DNA of 64,000 nucleotides from the NCBI GenBank assembly GCA_014529385.2, contig CM043971.1, forward strand, positions 55,871,209 to 55,935,208. Direction: 5' to 3'. The position numbers and the translations under genes were made by a program. Shown piece by piece: positions 9,521 to 19,405 of this stretch (position 1 is the stretch's first letter; the number at the start of each line of letters is the position of its first letter). The stretch comes from Adiantum capillus-veneris (taxonomy: Eukaryota; Streptophyta; Polypodiopsida; Polypodiales; Pteridaceae). The notes beneath the pieces are model-generated. The model did not search any database, was not told the origin of the DNA, and worked only from the letters and a program-made list of their open reading frames with translations.

Positions 9521-12500
9521 TTGTCCATGATGCATGCATGTCAATTGCTGCAGATTCACATGTGTGGTATTTTGACAATGATGCTACAAAGCACATTACC
9601 TCACATCGTGATTTGTTCACCTCTCTTGAGTCTATCCCTTATGGGAATTCAGTTACTTGTGCCAACAATGCCTCTTATCCGGTTCAGGGAGTTGGAAAGA
9701 TTGTGCTTATTGCTGTAAATGACATTTCTTTCACACTTGCTGAAGCACTTTATGTACCTGGGATCAAGAACAATATTTTGTTTGTATCTGCACTTGCTAG
9801 ACTTGGTCTTGTAGTCAAATTTATGGATAAGAGTTGTACAGTACGTGATCTCAGTTTCAATGATGAAATTGTTGCATCTGGCATTTTATGTCATGGGCTG
9901 TATAAGCTCACTTTGTATGACAAGTGTGGGTAGAATTTTGCAAATGCAGTTTTGGATTCAAAGGCTATTTTAAATGTAAAACTTTGGCATGCACATTTTG
10001 GTCATCTCAATTTTACCAGTTTGCTGCGTTCGTAGAAATTTGATATGGTTGCTTCTTTCCTGCCTCTTGAAGCACCTGTCAAGCATGTTTGTGAAGGCTT
10101 AATTTTGAGTAAGATGCAGCGTTCTAAGTTTCCAAAGGAAGGTTCAGTTCGGGCCACATGCAAGTTGTAGCTTGTGCATAGTGATGTTTGTGGACCCATG
10201 CAAACTCCGTCCTTGGGTAATTACCTTTACTTCATGACTTTCATTGATGATTACTCCAAGCATGCATGGGCATTTCCGCTTAAAGCAAAGTCGAGAGTAT
10301 TTATGTGTTGCAAATAGTTTCTGGCTATGGCTAAAAATGTCTCGAAATGTACTATAGGCACCCTCCGTTCCGATCGAGGGGGGAGTATATGTCCCATGAA
10401 TTTAATGCATTTTTGGCTAATCATGGAATAAAGCACCAATGTACAGTTCCTAATACGCTTCAACAAAATGGTGTTGCTGAGAGGAAAAACAGGTCACTTA
10501 CAGAAATGGCACGATGTATGGTCAAAAGTCAAGCTTTGCCGCATTCTTTTTGGCATGAGTCCATCATGTGTGTCACTTATGTACTAAACAGGTGTCCTAC
10601 AAAAGCTTTAGAGTCTATTACTCCATATGCAGCATGGCATGAAAGAAAGCCTTCTATTGAGCACATGCGTGTTTTTGGTTGTTTGGCATATACTTTGGTG
10701 CCACAAACACAGCGCAAAAAATTGGATGATAAGGCTGTCAAATGTGTTTTTGTTGGTTATAGTGCCGAAAGAAAAGTTATAGGTTGTATCATCCACAAAC
10801 AAAGCATATTATGGTTTCACAGGATGTTGTGTTTGTGGAAGATTCTATTCACCCCTTGTTATCTTGAACTAGAGACAGTAATGTAAGCTCACATGACATT
10901 ATGACACTTTGTTGCCTCTTTTCACTGGTGGAAGTTCGAATGTAAATTCCAATGAGGCAAATGTACAATCTATGGGGGTTTCTGAAAATGTCACAGATCA
11001 TCCTACTACTGATGCCTATGTATATGATGTACTTGATGAGGAAAGGGCTGAAAATGAGCAGGCTAGAGGTATGCCAAAATGGATGGTGCTTGCATTGCAT
11101 AATAGTAAATTGGATGCACATTTGTCTAGTGGTACTTGTTCTGGTTCTCACCATGCATCTTATGCATCAAATTGTTATGCTTTGGCTATCTCTAGCTTAC
11201 ATGATGTTGAGGAACCTCTATCTTTTGATGAAGCACCGAATTAAGAAAATTGAATGGTTGCCATGCAATCAGAATATGCTCTTATAGAAAATGACACATG
11301 GACTTTATGTGATTTGCCTCCTGGAAAAAAGGCCATTGGTACGAAGTGGGTTTACAAGTTGAAACACAAGCCAGATGGTGAGATTGATCACTATAAGGCT
11401 CGACTTGTTGCAAAGGGTTATGCACAACAAAAAGGCATAGATTATGAAGAGACTTTTGTTCCCACTTGTCATATGACTACTGTGCATTTTCATGTGCATT
11501 GGCAGCTCATTTTGGTTGGGATGTACATCAATCAGACATTGTTACTGCTTTATTGAATGGTGACATATTTGAGAAAGTTTATGTAACGCAGCCTTGTGGT
11601 TTTGTCAAGAAAGGACAAGAGGATAAGGTATGCAAATGTAACAAAGATTTGTATGGTTGAAGCAATCTCCTTGTGATTGGTATGAGAAGGTTGACACTCA
11701 TTTGGTCAGATGAGGCTTTCGTAACAGTCCAACAAAAAGCACATTGTATGTAAAGTGTGAGGGTGATGTACTTCTCATTGTGGTTCTTTATGTAGATGAT
11801 TTGATGATCACTGGACCAAATGAGAGACATATTGCTGAATTTAAGACTAATTAGAATGCTACCTTCAAGATGAAATATTTGGGACTGTTGCATCATTACT
11901 TGGGTATACAATTTAAGTAGTGTAATGGTGGTATTGCCTTGTGTTAGAAAAGTTACATAGAAACATTGCTATGTAAGTTTAGACTTGAGGATTGAAAACC
12001 TATTGTCACTCCCATGGAAACAGTTCATAATGATGCTGGTGATCCTGCAAATGTCACTCTTTACCAAACTGCTATTGGATGCCGCATTTATGTATGCAAC
12101 ACAAGGCCGGATATTTAGTTTGCAGTCTCACAGGTTAGCAGAATTATGCATGGCCCAGGGTCTAAGCATTGGCAGGCTGTCAAGAGAATTTTCCGCTACT
12201 TCAATGGCACTTTACACCTTGGCTTGTTTTATCCCAAGGGGGGATCATTGTCTCCACACTTGCATGCTTTTTCGAACTCAAATTGGGCTGGCTGTTTTGA
12301 CACACGAGTGGTTTTTGTTTCATGCTTGGCCGCTCATGCATATCATGGTTGAGAGAGGAGCAACCTACTATGTCCACTTCCATTTAGGAGCCTCAGTACA
12401 GGGCAATCTTCATGGCTACGGTTGAGAGTGTATGGCTCAGATGCCTTATGGTTGATTTGGGTGTTGGACAGGACATTGCCAACACTATCTACACTGATAG

Positions 12501-12723
12501 TCAGAGCACATTGGCAGTTGCAAGGAACCCAATTTTTCATGCTCGCACAAAGCACATTGAGGTGCATTACCACTATGTCAGGGAGAGGCTCTCAGCAAGA
12601 GAGGTCAGCTTGGCTTATGTGTCAATACAGGACAACCTTGTAGATCTTTTCACAAAGGCATTGTCTCGTGAGAAGTTTGAAGCTTTCCACAAAGCTTTGG
12701 GCTTACTCCCCTTTGTGGATTGA
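9487..12723 (+). pseudogene. Copia 2 pol (PR-IN-RT-RNase H)
   Basis: Protease WYFDNDATKHITS (about 9564) has lost DSG. Integrase: LWHAHFGHLNF zinc region, HSDVCGPMQTPSLG (Asp, about 10182), DRGGEYMSHEF (Asp, about 10375) and NGVAERKNRSL (Glu, about 10471). RT: KWVYKLKHKPDGEIDHYKAR (about 11347) and LYVDDLMITG (about 11790). RNase H ends VARNPIFHARTKHIEVHYHY to LLPFVD, stop at 12721. Premature stops: TAG 9931, 10033, 10168, 10315, 11852, 11918, 11945, 12116; TAA 11242; TGA 11993; plus frameshifts near 10335, 11490 and 11660. Confidence 0.85.
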
Positions 12724-12799
12724 TCATCTTCTCAGGGCATGTCACTTCCCTTTACTCTATGTGCCAGCTCTCGTTCACCGCATCACTCCAGGGGGGATT

Positions 12800-13034
12800 T
12801 GTTACCATATACATGTGGTAGTGATGTGTGTGAACACACTTAGGACTGCCGGGGCATTTTTTCCCTCTTTAAGAGGTTTTTTCCCTCGTGCATTGTAAAT
12901 ACACCCATCATTTTAGGGCTATCTATCTTTCCATTGCACACTAAGCACTAAGTAATACACTCTCTGTTGTGTGCCTTGAGCTTCCTTCATCTTCTCCAAG
13001 CTATGTGTGTTTTCCTACAACCCTAATTCCAACA
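12800..13034 (+). repeat. Copia 2 3' LTR
   Basis: TGTTACCATATACATG to TTCCAACA, about 235 bp. It includes a duplicated ACTAAGC absent from the 5' LTR. Confidence 0.88.
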
Positions 13035-13039
13035 TATAG

Positions 13040-13155
13040 TAAACAAGGAAAGTGAGAGACGTTACTCTCACAAGCTCCACCAAAAATAGAGTGTGTCTCC
13101 TGCATCCACTTCCCTTCTCTCCTTCACTCTCTTGCACTCCATAGCCAATCCATCA
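13040..13155 (+). repeat. Copia B 5' LTR, right fragment
   Basis: Matches the second half of 45027-45219 (ACTCTCACAAGCTCCACC, CACTCCATAGCCAATCCATCA). The PBS-like AGTGGTATGAGAGCTC follows at 13156. Confidence 0.85.
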
Positions 13156-13780
13156 AGTGGTATGAGAGCTCAGGTCGTCAGCTTGCCCTCCCCGCACTAC
13201 TCGCGTGTGCAGCACCTCCTTGGTAGCAAGTGAGGCAACCTCTGTAGGACCGAGCAAGAGAGCTTGGGGGACTTGAGCAACTTGAAGGGAATCGACAATA
13301 GAGTCAGGCAGCAAAGAGTAGGTTTGAGTAGGCAAAAAAATGTGTAAACAGTAAGTCAAGAAGCAGGAATTAGAGTCGGGCACGTGATATGGCACAGAGA
13401 GCAGGAAAATCAATCTTGTGTGGCTAGCAAGGCTTAGTCGACAGTGAGGAGCAGGAATGCAAGCATGACAAGAAGCTTCGCAAGCAAAGCTTGAGCAAGT
13501 CGTGTAGCTATAAATCAAAGCCAAATGCTTGGAGTTCTCTGAGCAGATTTGAGCTGCAGCGCAGGGTGTGTGAGCTTCTACAAGCAAGCAAATAGTGAAT
13601 CAAAGCATGGGAGTGTAGAGCTTTTGCAGGGCAAGCAAACACACACACACACACCCCATCTCGACAACCCTCGTTAGTCTGGCTCGTCAATTTTTTTTGC
13701 AAAAAATTAAAGTTTTCTTTTACTTGACTTACACAATCTGATTGTGTGCAAGGGGCCAATCCCACAAGCCCTCGACATCT

Positions 13781-13811
<31 letters not shown>

Positions 13812-13827
13812 ACACACACACACACCT
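13781..13827. repeat. Poly-C (29 bases) followed by (CA)n
   Basis: Uninterrupted C run 13781-13809, then AAACACACACACACACAC. The G run on the minus strand could form quadruplex DNA. Confidence 0.95.
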
Positions 13828-13893
13828 ACTAACATACCCTTGACCCCTCGACCCCGCTCAGACATACACTCCCGAGTTGCTTGAGAGATAGCA

Positions 13894-13895
<2 letters not shown>

Positions 13896-13960
<65 letters not shown>
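13896..13960. repeat. (GA)n microsatellite
   Basis: About 32 GA units. Confidence 0.95.
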
Positions 13961-13963
<3 letters not shown>

Positions 13964-16301
13964 AGTGGGAGCGAGCAAACTTGAGCTGAAAATTAGCAAG
14001 AGTGAGAGCGAATAAGGTTTTCCAACCTCGACATTGTCATTTGGCAGCAGCGTATGCAAGATGTTTTGATCGAGGAATCCCAATCCTCGAGCGAGTACTT
14101 TCGAGCGAACAAGTAACCAAGCGAGTACATAAAATGAAAATGTCAACATCAAGACCTCAATAGTTACTCTATAGAGGATAGTGTAGCAAAGTAAATGAAA
14201 AACCACACAATCCCCATGGGGTTCAACCCGTATGCAATGTATTTTTTGCAATCCCAAAAACATGGTGCAACAACCCCGTGCTTAATATCATGTAACCTAT
14301 CATTACTGAATTGCACACATCTGCTTGTTCAATTTTGTAGAATCCCAAAACACGTCATCTTACATTGACTTGGCAAACCTATTTCTGCCATCGATGAATG
14401 GGTGAGATCGGCCAAATTTCTAACAGCCAAGGCAACATATGATTGCTTTAATAATATCTAGGCAGGGACTTGCATACCACGGGCATTGCTCGTCTTTGCC
14501 CCTTTAAGGTAGACATTACACTTAACACCCGGAAGCATGGCCATTGCCATGTCTGCCACAACAGCTTCATATAGATAAGCTTGCGGACATGCTCTGGTCC
14601 ATAAATATTTATGTCCCTAATCATTCTCGACTGCATGCTTGCTGAAGATGGATTATTGGGGTTCTAAATCGTCTGAAATACTAAAATTCGTTAATGATCC
14701 TAAATTTTGAAGACAGTAAAATATATAAAAATATAAACCAATTTTTAAAATGTGAGATTCTTAATTTTGAAGACGCTAAAATATATTTAAAAAATAAAAT
14801 TATGTCCAATCCATCAACACAATTTTGATTGAAATTACTTTGACCCAATCAAATGTGTCAACTGTGAATTTTGTTTCATTAGTTTTGTGGAGCACTTGGT
14901 ATGTGTAAAAGGAAGAGTACCTTGAGAGTGTACTCTAAATGAGGCGCAATCCTTTGGGGCTCAAGCATGCTAGTACCCCGATGCTTGTGGCGAACGCTGA
15001 GCCTACCTATCGGTCCCCACCTTGTTCGCCAACTTTGTCAACACCTCCTCCAGCAGGGTCAGCCGCCCCTCCACCCCCACCTCCCAGGTCACATCCTCCC
15101 CAAACCCCAACATGTGCTCTACTGCAAGCCTCACGAACGTATCCTCTGCATCCAAACATCTCATCAAAAAATCTAGCCCCATCTTGTTAGTGAACAGCCT
15201 GCACATTCTGCCAAAACTCATCCGCATGCGTGCTGAACGCAAAGCACAAAAGCTCCAACTAATTGTCGGCGACCTGTATCATTCCATATAAGCTGATCAT
15301 CCACTTGTTAAGCACTTTGTCAAAGTATCTCAAAATTCTTTCCTCGGAACCACTGTGACTCTAACATGCGCAGCTGCGTTTTCTAGGCAATTGTAGGAAT
15401 GTGAAGCCATGTAGCTACGAGGTTGGCAGCCCATGATTAACACCTTTTAGCTCTTTATTAGCAATGGCGAAGCAAAGAAGCTTTTTACAGAACTACAAAT
15501 TGAGGAGTGCTATGTCTGAGGGTTAGAAAGGCTACGCAAACTGGACGAGCTGCACCACAAGAGAGTTGATGTCGACGAGGCTGTAAAAAAGGAGGAGGGA
15601 GGAGACCATATTATGGGTGGAACCGGTGTGAGAGTAGGGGATATGAGACAAAGGGTCGTGGGAGTCTTTGTGGCGGTTTGCTATTCTACCCGTTGATGCT
15701 ATGGCTGCAACTACATGGCTTCGTTGACGGTGTGAATGCAGAGCGATGGAAAAGGCACAGACGAGTTCGACTACCTTTGCGCAGTCTGAACCTTCCCTAA
15801 GCTAGGGAGATGAAGATGATCTGGACAATGAGGGAGGTGAGGCAGGCATGGCCGGCCAGGCGGTAGTAGGGATCATGAGCAAGATTGATAAGGTAGAGGT
15901 CCTGACTAATCAAATAAGCGAGGGGTGAGCAGGTGGGAGAAGAAGGAGAATGAGGCGAGGCGTCCACCTTCCAAGATTAGCAAGCAGAGGAGTGAAATCA
16001 TACACTGGTAGGCTCTTCGCACCTCTGCTCACTCAACGACGCTTCTTCTCCCCTCTGCATTCTCCCAGTGACCCACATTTTCTCTCTCTCTCTCTCTCAA
16101 AAACACTCACGAGACCCATCTCGCTCTCCCCATTGACACTCTTCCGAGATCCAGGTTCCCTTTGCTGCTTCTTCTGTGCGCTTCGTGCATACCCTCCAAG
16201 ACCCATGGCAATGGCCCCGGCCGAGCCAGGCCAACATGACATATCCACATTTGCAATGAGCTCTGAGCTTGCGCCCCTGTATGTGCGTGTGTCTATAACA
16301 G

Positions 16302-16495
16302 TGAATTTTGTTTGTGGGTTTCGCTTCTTTACTAAGATGCCCGTAGGACCGCGCGCCGGCGTGCGATCCTGGCTGTAATTATTTCTGTGGGGAAAATGTG
16401 AATTTAGTTTGTGGGTTTCGCTTCTTTACTAAGCTGCCCGTAGGACCGCGCGCCAGCGTGCGGTCCTAGCTGTAATTATTTCCGTGGGGAAAATG
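16302..16495. repeat. 97-bp tandem duplication with a GGACCGC palindrome in each unit
   Basis: Units 16302-16398 and 16399-16495, each starting GTGAATTT and ending GTGGGGAAAAT, about 93 percent identical. Each contains GGACCGCGCGCC plus a near-perfect reverse complement, then GCTGTAATTATTTC. Related palindromes recur near 17430-17475 and 17589-17612. Confidence 0.85.
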
Positions 16496-16594
16496 TGTCT
16501 CAGCTAATTAATATTGTGTCATTTTCAGTTTCTTTCTTCCAATTAATCACACACCTTCAGTTCAGGTGGAGCTTATGATAAGGCCTTCTCCTCC

Positions 16595-17050
16595 TTGGGC
16601 TTGCCAGAATTAACAAAGGCATCTACAGGTCTCTCATCATCATGGAGACCAAAGCAGATGGAGCAGCAACTACAATGATGTCGCCAGTTCACTCCCCACG
16701 ACCATTGCAAACGGCCATCTGCAACACCCATATCCACAATAAGTGCCTCCTCTTTAAGGACGTCTCAACCCATTAACCTTCAAAGCCTTTTCAATCACGC
16801 TATACCTCTTGCTAATCTCATTGATCCTCTCATCAGAGCTTGCCAGCATTAACAAAGGTATGTGCAAGTCTCTCTCATCATCATGCAGACCAAAGGCAAT
16901 TGGAGCAGCAACTCCAATGATGTCGCCAATTCGCTCCTCGCCTTTAAATTAACCCACATCCACAATAACTACCTCCTCTTTAAGGATGTCTTGACCCATT
17001 ATTAGCCTTCAAAGCTTTTACACTCACACTAACCTCTCGCTAATCTCACT
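16595..17050. repeat. Direct duplication, about 240 bp x 2
   Basis: GCTTGCCAGAATTAACAAAGG at about 16600 and GCTTGCCAGCATTAACAAAGG at about 16840 begin two diverged copies sharing GGAGCAGCAACT, CCACAATAA, CCTCCTCTTTAAGGA and CCTTCAAAGC. Confidence 0.8.
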
Positions 17051-17310
17051 ATTGTTCTTACACTATCTTTACTAATCTCTTTGCTAATCTTAGCCCATCA
17101 CCTTAAATCACCCATAAGCTTAAACACAATTAAACATCCACAAGCTGAACCCTCTGCTGTACTTTATAATTACGTGAAGCATGCAACACCCACAAGCGTT
17201 GTAGATCACACAAGATCACACAGAGCCAGCCTCTGCACCAATTTAAAAAAATCCACGTGAGGGCAAGCGCAAAAGGAGAAATCCCGTCCCAAAATAGAGA
17301 AAAATAGTGT

Positions 17311-17311
<1 letters not shown>

Positions 17312-17343
<32 letters not shown>
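17312..17343. repeat. (TA)n microsatellite
   Basis: About 16 TA units. Confidence 0.95.
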
Positions 17344-17345
<2 letters not shown>

Positions 17346-18417
17346 TAGTTCTTTAAAATTTCCTCTTGGCAAGTTCAAGAAAAGGAATTTTGTGTGTTTG
17401 GGAAAATGGTATTTTTCAAACACTCCATTGGACCGCACGACTGCTATTGGATCGCATGTGGACGTGCGGTCCTTGCTGTAAATTTCCCAGTTTTCTCAAA
17501 GGCAAGTTCGAAATCTAACGATTAAAAAAACATTGGACCCATGAGCAATTTTGTCAACTTTTGAAAAACAATTCCCAACGTTGTTGATAGTGGACCGCAC
17601 ACCGGTGTGTGATCCTTGGTGTAGGAGGTGATGCCGTAAAATACAACCCAAAAGCACGCTAAAGCACCCACAGATTTTAGAGGCCCACATTAACGTTGCC
17701 ACTGTCATCCATTTGTATAGATTCCCCATCGCTCTCCTCTTTCCCTCCTCGGCCTACCGTCTACATAGTGTTGCTTCGCGGGCCTGTGTTGCAAATTTTT
17801 TGTACGTCTTCTATTTGGCACTTTGTCATGCGCAAGAGGTAGTAGTCAACCCTCTTTCCACATGCAATTCCTCTCCCCTCTAGTTTGCATTGCAGGGTCC
17901 AACCCCAGTTACCCCACCATTGCAAAGCGTCGGAACTCTCACCCAAAGCCAATTGTGCACCCAACTCTCACCCCGCCGTTGCAAGGCCTTCCTTGAGATC
18001 TTCGATGAAGCATGTCACACACACTCTTAGTCACCCAGCTACACACACCCTTGCATGATGCTACCTACCACCTGCCAGTATCACCACCCAACCGGCTCAT
18101 ATTTGTTGCCACCTCTCCATTCTAGCACTTGCTACTAGAAACTAACTTATACACAAAAATCTTGCTTTGCTAGAAATAAGCCTCACAAATCCATTTGACA
18201 ATCAAAAATTGTCCATTTGAGGTGTGCAATCAGACTGTGCAATCATGCCATGGTTGTCATGATTGATGACAATTAATTTGAATTTTATACATATTTACTC
18301 CATGATTTCATGAGTCTATTTGGACCCATCCGGGTATTTCAAATTTGTAGTAGTGTCTATTGTATCCATAGGACCTTAGGCATTTGGCCTTAAACAATGC
18401 CCACATTTTTCAATGGA

Positions 18418-18485
18418 TTGGTTGTAGCCAGGTGGTAGAGCGTCCACATTTCATGCTGACGAGCAGAGTTCAAGACCTGTAGTCT
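18418..18485 (+). other. tRNA-like sequence, possible SINE head
   Basis: GTAGCCAGGTGGTAGAGCG resembles an A box with D-loop, and GAGTTCAAGACC, about 35 bases later, resembles a B box. No anticodon stem pairs, so this is not a working tRNA; a tRNA-derived SINE promoter is the best reading. Confidence 0.4.
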
Positions 18486-18504
18486 TATTTCGTACACTCA
18501 CTTT

Positions 18505-19405
18505 TTGCAGTTGACCGCTTCACTCACAAGTTGGCCGGTCTCTCTTGCTCGGGTTTTAGTTCGCTCGAGAAATCTCGCTCGGGCTATGGTAAGACTCCTG
18601 TGTCAAAACAACAAAGGCTTGATAACACCCTTGCATGCAAGAAGAGAGAATGCGTACACTAATGATGAGTGGAATGAGCGTGCTATGGCGACCATTCGCC
18701 TACACCTTGGTGAATTCATTTACTTTACCAGTATAATGGAGAAGACCAATGCCAAAGATTTATGGGATGCTCTATGCCAGGCTTGGGATGGCAACAACGC
18801 CTCGAACAAGGTTTTCTTGATGAATAAATTGATGCGTATGAACATGAAAGAAGGCAATAATGTTAGTTCTCACTTGAACGAGTTCAACAACATGTTTTCA
18901 CGGCTTACTTCAAAAGGTCTCAATTTTGATGATCAAATGAAGGCCATTTTCTTGCTATGTTTGCTACCATCGTCATGGGATACCTTCAACACAGCCATAA
19001 GCAATTCTTCACCCAATGGCAACCTAAATTTCAGTGGTTTTTTTGTTGTTTTGCTCACTGAGGAGATTCAACGTCAATCTCTTTCTGCGAGTGGGCATGG
19101 TGATGCATATGTGGCTAGTGGAAATCGTAACAAGCAAAGGCAATGTGGTCGTAGCCGCGGTCATTCACAGGATTGCAAGCAAGGTCATAGCCCCATCATA
19201 GCAAGAGCCACGGCAAAGACATACAAAATGTAGAGTGTTACTACTGCCATAAAAAGAGACACTTGAAGAAAGATTGTCATACAATGCAGCGTGATAAGGA
19301 CAAGGAAAAAACGAAGTCTGAAAAACCTAAAAGTAGCGTGAAAATTGAAAAGCTTAATGTGGTTGAGTCTCTAGCCATTGAGAAAGTTTTTGAAGTGTCA
19401 AATGA
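18505..19405 (+). pseudogene. Copia B gag
   Basis: Copia-type gag: NDEWNERAMATIRLHLGEFI, then TNAKDLWDALCQAWDGNNAS, FLMNKLMRMNMKEGNNVSSH and PSSWDTFNTAISN. A CCHC knuckle (CYYCHKKRHLKKDC, about 19240) lies in another frame, so a frameshift occurs near 19200. The gag N terminus is missing: similarity starts near 18580, where foreign DNA abuts. Confidence 0.75.

Larger units (their letters stand above)
7885..13034 (+). mobile_element. Copia 2: full-length Ty1/copia element, inactive
   Basis: Both LTRs (7885-8110, 12800-13034), PBS at 8111, PPT CCAGGGGGGATT at 12788-12799, and a perfect 5-bp TSD TATAG (7880-7884, 13035-13039). It lies inside the Copia B 5' LTR. The domain order gag-PR-IN-RT-RH is complete, but the frame is broken by about eleven stops (eight TAG) and several frameshifts, and the protease triad reads DND instead of DSG. 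The RT motif LYVDDL survives near 11792. Its insertion postdates Copia B. Confidence 0.92.
13156..18570. other. Non-coding block between Copia B PBS and gag
   Basis: No gene is supported. It holds (CA)n 13631-13653, a 29-base poly-C run 13781-13809 followed by (CA)n, (GA)n 13896-13960, a duplicated AT-rich motif (TTTTGAAGACAGTAAAATAT at 14705 and a copy at 14766), tandem duplications at 16302-16495 and 16595-17050, GGACCGC palindromes, (TA)n 17312-17343 and a tRNA-like stretch at 18418. Copia leaders are normally far shorter, so most of it is probably inserted DNA whose ends I could not define. Confidence 0.5.

Noticed and set aside
14939-15291. Pro/Ser-rich plus frames and a 79-codon minus frame
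   Set aside because: No recognisable domain, short, and overlapping in three frames; compositional only.
15950-16378. 142-codon plus frame resembling a Ser-rich transit peptide
   Set aside because: It runs through a CT tract and into the 97-bp tandem duplication. No domain follows and no splice site leads to one.
18418-18485. Functional tRNA gene
   Set aside because: The anticodon and acceptor stems do not pair, so only promoter-like boxes remain.
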